In this document: positions 44,503 through 53,181 of the stretch, one piece after another
Position numbering within the stretch: position 1 is the stretch's first letter
Layout: each line of letters starts with the position of its first letter
Assembly: GCA_016788115.1 (NCBI GenBank)
Contig: JAEURR010000005.1
Span: forward strand, 186,001 to 250,000
Length of the DNA stretch: 64,000 nt
Source: Chthonomonas sp.
GTDB taxonomy: Bacteria; Armatimonadota; Fimbriimonadia; Fimbriimonadales; Fimbriimonadaceae
Reading direction: 5' to 3'
Made by a program: the position numbers and the translations under genes
The notes under the pieces: model-generated
Database searches by the model: none
Seen by the model: the letters and a program-made list of their open reading frames with translations, nothing else
What the model was told of the DNA's origin: nothing

Positions 44503-45591
44503 TTAGGCGGCGTGCGAGTAGCTCCTCATGGCAAGTCCCGATGCCACCGACAGGTCGGCACCTTGTCCAAAGAACTGGTCGCCCACGTAGGCGAAGCGTG
44601 GATTGTCAAAGACTCCGGCCGCGTAGACCTTGAGGCCAAGGCGGTTGCTCATGTAGTCGGCGATTCCCTGCATCTTTGCGCCACCACCGCTCAGCAGCAT
44701 CCACGTGACCGGGTTCGAAGATCCGGCTTCTGCTTGCTGCGACTGGAAGTAGTTCAAAGAGCGGCGCATTTCACGCACGAGGTCGTCCAAGTGCGGCTGG
44801 ATCACGCGCAGAGGCGGGTTCTCCGCTGGCTGATTGTCCTTCAGCAGGCCCAACAGGTCAAGCTGCGTCTTGCCCTCTTCCGCATCTTGGTAGCTGAGCT
44901 TGAAGTACTTTTGCAAAGCTTCCGTCAGGGCCAGACCGCCCTGATTGATCGTACGGGTCATGGCGAAACTACCCTTGTCGATCACGCTCACGTTCGTGCT
45001 GGTGTGACCAAAGTCCACAAGCGCGACGGTGTCCTTGTTCAGATCGATGTTGTAGTTCGCTTGCACCAGCGCTCGGTATGCAGCGAATGGCTCGATGTCG
45101 ACCGACTCGACAGGCAAACCCGCAAGCTCGCACGCCTTGATGCGAAAGTCCACCAGGTCGCGCGGAGCGGCGGCGATGATGACGTCCATCTGTCCGTCCT
45201 CAGTCTCGCCAGCAATCTCGAACTCGACATAGCTGTCTTCGACGCTGGACGGGATGTAACGGCCTGCCTCGAACTTAATCGATTTGCGGAGCATGGCTTC
45301 CGACATCTTCGGAACGCGCACGCTGCGGACCACGACCGATGCGCCTGCGACCGACACGTGGCAACCACTGATCGGCATCTTTGCGTTTCGGACGAGGGTC
45401 TGGATCGCTTGCGACAGGGCCTCGGGATCGGTCACGATCGAATCACGCACCGAATCGGGCGGCGTCGGAACGGACAGCACCCGAGTGAGTCGCCAGCCCG
45501 AGGTCATCGGTTCCATGGCAACGAGCTTGATCGAGTGGTGACCGATATCAAGACCGACGAGATTCTGTTTCTTGCCAAATTTAAGCGGCAT
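44503..45591 (-). CDS. pilM: Type IV pilus assembly ATPase-like protein PilM
   Basis: A 362-residue actin-like protein of the inner, cytoplasmic part of the pilus machine. Nucleotide-binding motifs are NLVGLDIGHHSIKLV (phosphate 1), TVALVDFGHTSTNVSVI (phosphate 2) and MLLSGGGAKMQGI (adenosine). The 1C domain that binds PilN lies in the first third. Its start overlaps the end of the helix-turn-helix gene by 11 bases. Confidence 0.93.
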   Translation of the reverse strand: MPLKFGKKQNLVGLDIGHHSIKLVAMEPMTSGWRLTRVLSVPTPPDSVRDSIVTDPEALSQAIQTLVRNAKMPISGCHVSVAGASVVVRSVRVPKMSEAMLRKSIKFEAGRYIPSSVEDSYVEFEIAGETEDGQMDVIIAAAPRDLVDFRIKACELAGLPVESVDIEPFAAYRALVQANYNIDLNKDTVALVDFGHTSTNVSVIDKGSFAMTRTINQGGLALTEALQKYFKLSYQDAEEGKTQLDLLGLLKDNQPAENPPLRVIQPHLDDLVREMRRSLNYFQSQQAEAGSSNPVTWMLLSGGGAKMQGIADYMSNRLGLKVYAAGVFDNPRFAYVGDQFFGQGADLSVASGLAMRSYSHAA

Positions 45592-46030
45592 GTTCTGTCC
45601 CCTCCTGCCCCGCCTGCTTCTGCAGCCAGGCGTCCACCGACGATTTCAGGAACCGCCAAGTACCTTCTGCCTGGAACGCAGGAAGAGCACCCGATGCAGC
45701 CATCTCATCGACGGTCGCCATGTGCAAGCGCAGGTAGCTGGCCACTTCCTTGGTCGTCATGACCGCGCGGTGCGTGGCCAGTGCTCCTCGCAGCAGCGAA
45801 TGCACTTGTTCCTGGGTGAGGAACAGCTCGAGGCGAACGATGTTCATCCCCGGGGTCGCCTGGGCAGCATTCGTTGCCCGTTCAAAATCGGACTGATCCA
45901 CGGTCGGATCGGATTCGTAAGCATGGGCCACGGCAACCTCCATGGGGGCCTGATGGGCGATCGGCTCATCGGTTCGGGCAGCAGCAGCGGCTTGCACCGT
46001 TGCATTGCGAATGGCGTCCACAAGTCTCAT
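45581..46030 (-). CDS. Helix-turn-helix (excisionase/MerR-like) protein in the pilus operon
   Basis: A 149-residue protein. The first 70 residues are Ala-rich and poorly conserved in look, then FLTQEQVHSLLRGALATHRAV. The last 50 residues form a winged-helix DNA-binding domain of the excisionase/BldC type: MTTKEVASYLRLHMATVDEMA, in part, with GTWRFLKSSVDAWL. The start ATG overlaps the ATPase stop (ATGA), so the protein is made with the pilus parts. It could regulate the operon or bind DNA at the pilus base. Both are inference. Confidence 0.72.
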   Translation of the reverse strand: MRLVDAIRNATVQAAAAARTDEPIAHQAPMEVAVAHAYESDPTVDQSDFERATNAAQATPGMNIVRLELFLTQEQVHSLLRGALATHRAVMTTKEVASYLRLHMATVDEMAASGALPAFQAEGTWRFLKSSVDAWLQKQAGQEGTEHAA

Positions 46031-46842
46031 GCGGCAGCTCCCAGGTGTTGAGTGCACACGTCGTGCATCATGTAGGCGTCGATCAAGCTGACTTTCTGGC
46101 TGGCACCCACCAAAAGTGCATGATCCGCGAGAGTCGAGATCATGCGCGGGTAGCCCTGGCTCACCTTATGGAGTTGGTAAACCGCATCGGGGGTGAAGAC
46201 GTTTCGCTCGCCGCTGAAGCCCGCTACGCGTAATCGGTGGAGGATCAGTTCGCCGGTCTCCTGGACATCCAGCGGTTCCAGCGCGCATCGCACTGAGAGT
46301 CGCTGTTCGAGCGCAGGAACCTTTGAGAGCTTCTCTCGTAATTCGCGCTGGCCCAGCAGAATGAGCGTGATGAGGAACTGATCGTTGAGCTGGCAGTTGA
46401 GGACCATGCGCAATTCCTCGAACGTGCCCGCGCTCTTGATCAAGTGCGCCTCGTCGATCATCAGGACCACCCGCTCGCCGCGGGTGTAGAGCTCAAGCAA
46501 CCGCTCGTGCAGTTGCTGAATGAGCTTCTGGCGATTCTTGTTGCCTGGCTCGGAATGCAATTGCGTCAAAATCTCGGCCAACATCTGCGTCGGTGACAAG
46601 ATTGGGTTGACGATCAGGACCAGTCGGTGCTGGCGTGCATCAAGCTCTTCGACGAGCTTTCGGCTGACCGTGGTCTTACCCAGACCAATGTCACCGGCAA
46701 GCAGCGCCGCACCCATGTTTCTCTGGATGGCGTACTGCAACATCGTCAGTGCGTCGGCATGCCCACGACTCAGATACAGAAATCGTGGGTCTGGCGTCAA
46801 TCCAAACGCTGGCTCTTTGAGTCCCCAGTAAGATTCGTACAT
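46027..46842 (-). CDS. ExeA/GspA-like AAA ATPase
   Basis: A 271-residue AAA+ ATPase opening the pilus operon. It begins YESYWGLKEPAFGLTPDPRFL, in part the ExeA hallmark, with Walker A GDIGLGKTT near 50-58 and Walker B VVLMIDEAH near 124-132. ExeA helps place the secretin through the cell wall, but this form lacks the C-terminal peptidoglycan-binding domain and membrane helix, so it is probably cytoplasmic. The 231 bases upstream, divergent from an MFS gene, should hold the operon promoter, which I cannot pin down. Confidence 0.85.
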   Translation of the reverse strand: MYESYWGLKEPAFGLTPDPRFLYLSRGHADALTMLQYAIQRNMGAALLAGDIGLGKTTVSRKLVEELDARQHRLVLIVNPILSPTQMLAEILTQLHSEPGNKNRQKLIQQLHERLLELYTRGERVVLMIDEAHLIKSAGTFEELRMVLNCQLNDQFLITLILLGQRELREKLSKVPALEQRLSVRCALEPLDVQETGELILHRLRVAGFSGERNVFTPDAVYQLHKVSQGYPRMISTLADHALLVGASQKVSLIDAYMMHDVCTQHLGAAA

Positions 46843-47073
46843 TGATGGTTTCGCTCCGTTCCTTCTAGCCCAGTGATCATTTCGGAGAGATCAGGTCAAA
46901 TCCTCACCCTCCACCTCGCGCCTCACTTTTCGATGGGGTGCGCGCACGCACCGCAACTCTGTCGTGCCACTTCGGGAGATGCGGTCGGCAAGACAAAATT
47001 ACGAGACCCCCTTTCGAGTGCCAAAATCAGCGGTAATTGACAGTAAGGGCGTTCCCCATTCGCGGTCATTTCT

Positions 47074-48315
47074 ATGTTTCGGGTCTTGGAAATCACGCCG
47101 TTTCGACGGCTATTGATCGGTCAGGCCGTGTCGCAATTCGGCGACATGCTGTACATGCTCATGTTCCTGTACATGGTGCAGCGGCTCACCGGGAACGCCA
47201 TGATCGTGGGGTGGATCGGAGCCGTCCAAGCACTGCCGCCGTTGCTGCTCTCGCCTTACGCCGGGGTCCTTGCCGACCGAGTGGATCGGCGAACGGTCCT
47301 ACTTGGCACTGACCTGTGCAGCGCGGCGCTGATGCTCGGGCTGGCGGCCTACCTGACGTTCGACGCCACGCCGCCGCTCTGGCTGATCTTCGCCTCGGCG
47401 ACGCTCCTTGCCTCGGTAAACACGTTCTTCTTGCCCGCGAAGTCAGCGGCGATCCCGAGGCTCGTCCCGGCGGACCGGTTGCAGGAGGCGAACTCGCTCT
47501 CGGCGACGACCCAGCACTTTATGCCTCTGCTCGGACTGGCGATCTCCGCGGCGGTGCTGGGACAGCTCGAACTACTTGCGCCGAACGCCCTGTTCCCCGT
47601 CGCGGCCGCGTGCAACGGCCTCACGTTCTTAGTTTCGGCACGCGCGATCTGGCTACTCCCCCAGCTCGCCCCAGACACTACCGACCGCGAGGAACCGCAC
47701 TTCGGACGCGACCTGCGAGAAGGTTGGCAGGCATGTCTGAAAGACGCCGTCCTGTGGGTCTCTGCTCTCCAAGCGCTGCTGGTGAACCTGTTTATCGCAC
47801 CGTTCATGGTGGTCCACCTCGCGGTCAACAAACAGTGGTTCGACGACCGACTGCGTACGGTGTCGATTTTCGAATCGGCATTCATCGGTGCTGCGGTGAT
47901 CATGGCGCTGATGATGCCGCGTCTCAGGATCGTGCGACCGGGCATGGCGTTCATCGGTTCGATGCTCGCTATCGGCGTACTCGTCGCGTGCATGGCCTTC
48001 GCGCCGTGGTTCTATCCGTATCTTGTGCTGAACTTCTTGTGCGGCCTGGCGCTGCCCATCGCCCAGATCCCCATGCAGATGTACTTTCAGACAGCGGTAC
48101 CGGACGCGCTGAGAGGTCGCGTCCACTCGTTCATGACGATGTCGGCGATGGTGGCCATCCCGCTCAGCAACACCTTTGCGGGGGTCGGCGTCGCGCGGCT
48201 CGGGGTCTCCACGATGTTTCTGATCATGGGGGGTGGGATGATTCTCTCCGCCGCCATCGGCCTCGCTCATCCGCAGTACCGCCGCTCGCGGCTCCCTTCG
48301 TCAGCGGTGCGCTAG
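47074..48315 (+). CDS. MFS transporter (EntS-like group)
   Basis: A 413-residue membrane protein with about twelve helices. It opens FRRLLIGQAVSQFGDMLYMLMFLYM, in part typical of the MFS-3/enterobactin exporter group. The loop GVLADRVDRRTVLLGTDL is the conserved DRxxRR motif between helices 2 and 3. Probably an efflux transporter in the inner membrane. Substrate unknown. Its 3' end overlaps the convergent SbtA-like gene by 15 bases. Confidence 0.88.
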   Translation: MFRVLEITPFRRLLIGQAVSQFGDMLYMLMFLYMVQRLTGNAMIVGWIGAVQALPPLLLSPYAGVLADRVDRRTVLLGTDLCSAALMLGLAAYLTFDATPPLWLIFASATLLASVNTFFLPAKSAAIPRLVPADRLQEANSLSATTQHFMPLLGLAISAAVLGQLELLAPNALFPVAAACNGLTFLVSARAIWLLPQLAPDTTDREEPHFGRDLREGWQACLKDAVLWVSALQALLVNLFIAPFMVVHLAVNKQWFDDRLRTVSIFESAFIGAAVIMALMMPRLRIVRPGMAFIGSMLAIGVLVACMAFAPWFYPYLVLNFLCGLALPIAQIPMQMYFQTAVPDALRGRVHSFMTMSAMVAIPLSNTFAGVGVARLGVSTMFLIMGGGMILSAAIGLAHPQYRRSRLPSSAVR

Positions 48316-49266
48316 CGCGGAAGCGAGCTGGTTGTAGAGCGGAATCCCGAGCACAAGATTGAACGGGAAGGTCACCGCCAGCGACGCGGTCAGGTACAGA
48401 CTCGGATTCGCGGATGGGATGGCGACCCGCACCGCCGCGGGCGCAGCGATATAGCTTGCGCTCGCGGCCATCGCACCCAGCACCCCCGATCCACCGGCAG
48501 ACAGACCCGCGAGCGTGCCGATCCCGACGCCGATCGCACCATTCACGAGCGGCACACCCACCCCGTACAACCCGAGGAACAGGGCGTGCTTTCGCAGATC
48601 GCTCAGACGTCGCGCGGCGACCAACCCCATTTCGAGCAAGAAGAAGGTCAGCGCGCCTTTGAACAGATCTCCGAAAAGCGGCTGCACTTGCTCGACGCCG
48701 GTCTTGCCCGAGACGACACCGATGGCCATGCCGCCAAGGAGTAGGAGGATCGTGCGACCGGTGAACAGCTCGCGGATGAGTTCGCGCCGGGCCTGGTTCG
48801 GGGTTTCAGACGAACCCAGGCTCAGGGCTAACAACAGCGCGGGAACTTCGAGCAGCGCGACCAGCGCGGGCATGAACCCTTCGGCGGGCGTCTTGACCGT
48901 CGTCGCGAAGGTCACCGCCGCGATAAACGTAACCGCGGAGACCGAGCCGTAGTGAGCGGCGAGCGCGGCGGAGTTCAGGTGGTCCACCTTTCCAAGCTTG
49001 CGCGAGGCGAAGTAGGCGATCCCAGTGGTGAGGAGGGAAAGGGCGATGGTGGCCAGAACGGGCCAGATGATGTGCTCGATCGGCGTGAGCGACAGCTCGA
49101 CTCCACCCTTGAGCCCGATGGCGAAGAGCAGGTACATGGACAGCGAGGTGTAGAGCCCCTCGGGGAGGGACAGATCGCTCTTGATAATGGTGGCCAGTGC
49201 GCCAAGCAGGAACGCGAGCACCATCGGCGACAGCAGGTTCGCCTGGAGAATCGAGCCCAGATCCAT
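48301..49266 (-). CDS. Sodium-dependent bicarbonate transporter, SbtA family
   Basis: A 321-residue membrane protein with about ten helices. The blocks FLLGALATIIKSDLSLPEGLY, in part, LAAHYGSVSAVTFIAA and GAMAASASYIAAPAAVR match the SbtA/DUF897 family, which imports bicarbonate with sodium in cyanobacteria. No SbtB-type PII regulator gene is adjacent. In a non-phototroph such a gene may feed carboxylases. That role is an inference. Confidence 0.87.
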   Translation of the reverse strand: MDLGSILQANLLSPMVLAFLLGALATIIKSDLSLPEGLYTSLSMYLLFAIGLKGGVELSLTPIEHIIWPVLATIALSLLTTGIAYFASRKLGKVDHLNSAALAAHYGSVSAVTFIAAVTFATTVKTPAEGFMPALVALLEVPALLLALSLGSSETPNQARRELIRELFTGRTILLLLGGMAIGVVSGKTGVEQVQPLFGDLFKGALTFFLLEMGLVAARRLSDLRKHALFLGLYGVGVPLVNGAIGVGIGTLAGLSAGGSGVLGAMAASASYIAAPAAVRVAIPSANPSLYLTASLAVTFPFNLVLGIPLYNQLASALAHR

Positions 49267-49366
49267 GGGTCTAGGTGTACCCCGTGACCTTGCGTACCGT
49301 CACGCGAAAACGACGATGCGCCCGAATTGCAGACGGCAACTCGGACGCATCGATAGGCCAGTCGAA

Positions 49367-50308
49367 CTACTTCGTGGCCGAAAGGGTGCCGTTGATCGTG
49401 CCCCCTGCTTCCAGCGTGATCACGTAATTGACCACAATGCTGGACGCACTGTACGTTCCCGAGAAAGTCGCCGAAGCGGCCATGGATCCGGGAATGTTCG
49501 ACATGCTGCCAGTGAGCGTGCCATTTGCGTTGAGTGTGATCGATAGCGGCCCGTGCGTCTGCAGGAGTGAGGACATCGTCACGCCGGATGTTGAGATCAA
49601 ACCCGTCCAGGCATCATCCGCGGGATTTGCTGTCCCGAACGGGTTGCCCGTCAGCGTCCAGATAACGGTCGCCGTCCCGGTCGAGGGCTCTTGGAACTGA
49701 AGGCTGGTGGTGCCTGTACCCGTGTTATTGTCCGACCATGTCCCGTTGTAGGTACCCAGGAGCGGGGCAATGGCAAACGTCGCGCCCGTCGACTTGGTCA
49801 TGATCAAGGTTCCATTCGCGGGGGCAATGGCCGGGTTCACAAAGGTGATCACGTAAGTAAGGTTCATGCTCGTCGGAGTAATCGTCCCCGAGTAGGTGAT
49901 CGACTGGACGAATCCACCTGGAACCGTCGTGGAGCCTCCGGTCACATTGCCATTCTTGTCGACCGTGAACGACAAGGTCCCAAACGTCGGCGAGGAACCT
50001 GTTACCGACAGCGCCGAGTCCGTATAGCTCCCAACCAGGTTATCCGCGGGAGGATTCGGGCCTCCAAAGACGTTTCCGTCAAGGTCCATCGTCCAGTTAG
50101 CAGCTTTGGTGGTGGTATTCGCACCAAAAGTCATCGATGCCGGACCCGTCGTGCTGTACGTCAGGTTGTTCCAGTTACCAGTCCAACTGCCGATAAATGG
50201 GGTCGGGTCGAGAACCGTTCCACCGCCACCACCGGACGTGCCGCCCCCGCCACCGCCGCAACCGATAAGCGCCGCTAACGCCAAAATAAAGAACCACAGA
50301 TGTTTCAT
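49367..50308 (-). CDS. Lipoprotein with two tandem beta-domain repeats
   Basis: A 313-residue lipoprotein: signal peptide, lipobox LIGC and Gly-rich linker. The rest is an internal duplication of about 125 residues: GSWTGNWNN and GTYNGTWSD open the copies, GNVFGGPNPPADNLVG and GNPFGTANPADDAWTG lie in the middle, and TYVITF and NYVITL end them. The ATG after GGAGGGACAA was chosen over one four codons upstream. Secreted to the envelope. No function known. Confidence 0.75.
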   Translation of the reverse strand: MKHLWFFILALAALIGCGGGGGGTSGGGGGTVLDPTPFIGSWTGNWNNLTYSTTGPASMTFGANTTTKAANWTMDLDGNVFGGPNPPADNLVGSYTDSALSVTGSSPTFGTLSFTVDKNGNVTGGSTTVPGGFVQSITYSGTITPTSMNLTYVITFVNPAIAPANGTLIMTKSTGATFAIAPLLGTYNGTWSDNNTGTGTTSLQFQEPSTGTATVIWTLTGNPFGTANPADDAWTGLISTSGVTMSSLLQTHGPLSITLNANGTLTGSMSNIPGSMAASATFSGTYSASSIVVNYVITLEAGGTINGTLSATK

Positions 50309-50405
50309 TTGTCCCTCCACGGGCTGAATAGAAACTCAGAATAGCAGGGACAGACAGTGAATTCAAGGAATTGCGAACAAAAAACCGGCCTGAACCCAGA
50401 AACCT

Positions 50406-50711
50406 CTATGCATCGTACTGCTCGGCCAGGCGATTCAGTCGCATTTGCCACTGCCTGTCCAACTCGCCCAGCCAGGCCAACATCTCCGCGAGCGGCTGCG
50501 CATCGAGCCTCCGAACGATCTCGCGCCCCTTGCGTTCGCTGATCACTAAACCCGACCGCTCCAGGACTGTCAAATGCCGCGTGGCACCTTGGCGCGTTGA
50601 GCCCAACCCGTCGAGAAGCCGAAGCGTCGGCGTCGGCCCTTGGTCGCTGAGCCGCCTGACGATCTCGCGCCGGACAGGATCGGCCAGGGCAAAGAATGCG
50701 TCGTCGGTCAA
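50406..50711 (-). CDS. ArsR family transcriptional regulator
   Basis: A 101-residue winged-helix protein: ALADPVRREIVRRLSDQGPTP (in part) followed by GSTRQGATRHLTVLERSGLV as recognition helix, and KGREIVRRLDAQPLAEML. It lacks metal-binding cysteines, so it belongs to the metal-free group often paired with SRPBCC proteins. Its ATG overlaps the stop of the SRPBCC gene (ATGA). Two palindromes just upstream of the pair are likely operators. Confidence 0.9.
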   Translation of the reverse strand: MTDDAFFALADPVRREIVRRLSDQGPTPTLRLLDGLGSTRQGATRHLTVLERSGLVISERKGREIVRRLDAQPLAEMLAWLGELDRQWQMRLNRLAEQYDA

Positions 50712-51151
50712 ACTTCGTAGCTCCGCGACAGCTTGGGCAGTTCCTCGTCCCAGCCAGCGTTGTTCTGCTCGAAAGCAAAGGCTGCGCGAGACTCAGCGAT
50801 TTTGGAGAAACCGGTTTCCACAACAGTAATCGTCGTGCCGCCAGACGATTCGGCGAGCGTGAATCTCACCGTCGTAAGTTCGGATTCAGGCAGGGCATCG
50901 AGGGTGAACGTGTCGGCCGGATGCCATTGATAGGCGAGCGATTGGCAGGGAACGATTTCCACGAGCCGCGCTTCGCACCGGTGCTCACCCCAGATGAGCG
51001 CGAAAGTCTGACCCAAGACGAACTCGCCCTCGATTCGGTCCGGAAACCAAGAGGCGAGGGCCGCCGGAGTCGCGAACGACCGCTCCCAGACGACGACGGG
51101 AGCGGCGTTAACGAACACCGAGCGAGTGATGGAGTCAGCAATATGCAACAT
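50708..51151 (-). CDS. SRPBCC protein, AHSA1-like
   Basis: A 147-residue START-fold protein of the activator-of-Hsp90-ATPase-like group: APVVVWERSFATPAALASWFPD (in part) near the front, WHPADTFTLDALPESELTTVRFTL in the middle, and WDEELPKL at the end. Found in many bacteria as a partner gene to an ArsR regulator, as here. The ligand is unknown. The start codon lies inside a 24-base palindrome. Confidence 0.85.
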   Translation of the reverse strand: MLHIADSITRSVFVNAAPVVVWERSFATPAALASWFPDRIEGEFVLGQTFALIWGEHRCEARLVEIVPCQSLAYQWHPADTFTLDALPESELTTVRFTLAESSGGTTITVVETGFSKIAESRAAFAFEQNNAGWDEELPKLSRSYEV

Positions 51152-51164
51152 GGTGATTGCATAT
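51141..51164. promoter_or_regulatory. Palindromic operator candidate 1 (SRPBCC-ArsR pair)
   Basis: Perfect inverted repeat ATATGCAA-N8-TTGCATAT that covers the start codon of the SRPBCC gene. Shares the TGCAAC core with the palindrome 22 bases upstream. Confidence 0.5.
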
Positions 51165-51185
51165 TACTGCCTCGCCTGGAGAAAT

Positions 51186-51201
51186 GCAACAGATTTGTTG
51201 C
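51186..51201. promoter_or_regulatory. Palindromic operator candidate 2 (SRPBCC-ArsR pair)
   Basis: Inverted repeat GCAACA-GATT-TGTTGC between the stop of the SPFH gene and the SRPBCC start. It shares the GCAAC half-site with candidate 1. A regulator dimer could bind both and block transcription. Confidence 0.5.
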
Positions 51202-52173
51202 TTATTTCCCAGTGCTTAGCGAGTCGGCGTTCAGGATCACGGGAAGGCCACCCTTGCCGCCACCCACGATGACGACCTTGCTGTTATCCGACTTTGCGAG
51301 ATCTTGAGTCGCCTCGATCCCCTTCCACATCAGCAGCTTGTCAGTAAGTCCCTGACTGACGATCGCTTGGAAGTCGGCGATACCGCGCGCTTCGATCCGC
51401 TTACGCTCGGCTTCCTGCTTCTCCTTGTCGAGGATGTACTGCATGCGCAGGGCCTCTTGTTCCGCGGTCAGCTTGGCCTCAATGCTGGCCTTGAGGCGAT
51501 CGGGCAACTCGATGTTGCGGATGAGGACCTGCTGGACGATGAACGCCGAACCTTTGTAGCCTTCGCTGCGGCTGAGCGTCGATTCGATGTAGTGCGAAAG
51601 TCGCTGGGACACCAGGTCTGCCAAGGCGTCGCGCTTGCTTGAGTAGGCCTCTTGCGCGGTGAACTGCGAGACGGCATCTCGAACCGCCGCGCGGGCTGAC
51701 GGTCGAACGATCTTGGCGATGTAGTCTTCCGCGATGCCCACGTTGCGGAACAGCCACGGCACCGATCCCGGCATCACGCGGTAGTTCACCGTGACATCGA
51801 CCGGGAGCGGCAGACCGTCTCGGCTCAGGGTCCGGATCGCATCGTCGCCGGAAACCGCACCCTCACCTCGTACGCCCGACATGGTGTACTCCTCGGTTCG
51901 GATGGAGACCGATTCGACGGTAGCAAATGGGTTGACGACGTGGAGCCCCTCGGCGAGAGCAACAGGTTGCACGGAGCCAAAGATCCGTACGACGCCGACG
52001 TGTCCCGATTGCACGACTTTGATGCAGCTCGTGAGCGTGAGGATCAAACCAAAAAGCGTGAAGAAACCACCCGCGCCGAGTTTCCCCGCTCGCTGAGCAG
52101 GATGCTCTTCGCGCTTTGCCGCGCGATAGATCGAGATGCCGATGACGAGAAAAAAGATCCCAATGGTGACCAT
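51202..52173 (-). CDS. SPFH/Band 7 (prohibitin-like) membrane protein
   Basis: A 323-residue protein with two N-terminal hydrophobic segments (about 2-15 and 30-50) and then the SPFH domain (VVQSGHVGVVRIFGSVQPV through about 210), with the coiled-coil tail KLTAEQEALRMQYILDKEKQEAERKRIEARG (in part). The class forms large ring assemblies in membrane microdomains. No NfeD partner gene is adjacent, which points to the prohibitin-like branch rather than the NfeD-coupled one. Confidence 0.9.
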   Translation of the reverse strand: MVTIGIFFLVIGISIYRAAKREEHPAQRAGKLGAGGFFTLFGLILTLTSCIKVVQSGHVGVVRIFGSVQPVALAEGLHVVNPFATVESVSIRTEEYTMSGVRGEGAVSGDDAIRTLSRDGLPLPVDVTVNYRVMPGSVPWLFRNVGIAEDYIAKIVRPSARAAVRDAVSQFTAQEAYSSKRDALADLVSQRLSHYIESTLSRSEGYKGSAFIVQQVLIRNIELPDRLKASIEAKLTAEQEALRMQYILDKEKQEAERKRIEARGIADFQAIVSQGLTDKLLMWKGIEATQDLAKSDNSKVVIVGGGKGGLPVILNADSLSTGK

Positions 52174-52242
52174 GTTGCGTTGACTACTCCAAAGGGAGAA
52201 CGAAACATGAGCCCACGGGGATTCAAAATCCCGCCCAGAAAC

Positions 52243-53181
52243 CTAGCGACGACGCTTCAGCAACACCAGCAGACCCACGCTGAGACCCAGCCACGCGGCG
52301 GGTTCTGGAGCGGTGATCACCACCATGTCAGCAGGGTTGGTGATCTGCGCCGTGCCAAACGATCCGGTGAGGAAGCTGCGGTTATAGACGTCAATGACGG
52401 GTAAGCCGCCACGGTAGCCTGCCACGTAATCGTACTCATGGCCACTGCCGATCCCATACACGCTCGTGAGCGTAGTACTAATCGCAGTTGCGCCGATCGC
52501 AGCAAGTGTCCCACCCCCATTGCTACCAACGTATGTGAAGGCAGCACCAGTTCGAGATCGCATGGTCCCGAAGCAGGTTGTCACACCCATGCCACCATTG
52601 CTAAAGGAGGTCGATGAGGCGGAAGTATCAACTCTACGGTAAGCATTCGAGTACCCAGCCACCCACGGCACGCCGCCGATCACCGCAACGTCGGCTCCAA
52701 ACGCAGTGACGCTGACCCCGGCAATCGTGGCCGCGTTGAAGCCGGTCACCCCGGTCAAAGCGGAATTGATAGTGTGGAGCCTCAGAGTCGTTGAGGTAGT
52801 GACGTCAGCGACAGTATAGGCCCCAGTGGTCGGGTCTCGGTGGATACCCGCCAGACTCTGAAACCCGGTTTCGTACAGTTGCCGCTTCAGTTCACCTGTG
52901 TGGACGTTGAAGACGTGGATCGTGGAGTACTTGAGGACGGGATCCAGCTCGTCGGTCACCACGATCTCGCCCGCGTTGGGCCCGCGCTCAACGAACCGCG
53001 GGCGAATCATGCGGCCCGCGCCGATCTCTCCGAGGTAGGCACCGGTCTGGCCGTCGAATCGCTTGAGCGATTTGGTGGAATAGTCGAGCATTACGACCAT
53101 GTCATAGCTGGCGTTAGCCACGAGTGAGGCTACAAGGAAAGCCCCGAGGACGGTGGCCCTGGATCTGTTGCGTCTGTTCAT
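52243..53181 (-). CDS. PEP-CTERM sorted protein, paralog 2
   Basis: A 312-residue secreted protein with a signal peptide ending near LVANA, a beta-propeller-like body (YSTKSLKRFDGQTGAYLGEIG near the start recurs in the upstream paralog) and the sorting end APEPAAWLGLSVGLL then KRRR. The ATG overlaps the stop of the upstream paralog (ATGA), so both are translated together. Probably exported and anchored or released by an exosortase encoded elsewhere. Confidence 0.82.
   Translation of the reverse strand: MNRRNRSRATVLGAFLVASLVANASYDMVVMLDYSTKSLKRFDGQTGAYLGEIGAGRMIRPRFVERGPNAGEIVVTDELDPVLKYSTIHVFNVHTGELKRQLYETGFQSLAGIHRDPTTGAYTVADVTTSTTLRLHTINSALTGVTGFNAATIAGVSVTAFGADVAVIGGVPWVAGYSNAYRRVDTSASSTSFSNGGMGVTTCFGTMRSRTGAAFTYVGSNGGGTLAAIGATAISTTLTSVYGIGSGHEYDYVAGYRGGLPVIDVYNRSFLTGSFGTAQITNPADMVVITAPEPAAWLGLSVGLLVLLKRRR

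Noticed and set aside
46940-46975. A sigma-54-like promoter (TGGCACG then TTGC) upstream of the pilus operon
   Set aside because: On the minus strand the GG and GC elements are 12 bases apart. Sigma-54 promoters need 10 with almost no tolerance.
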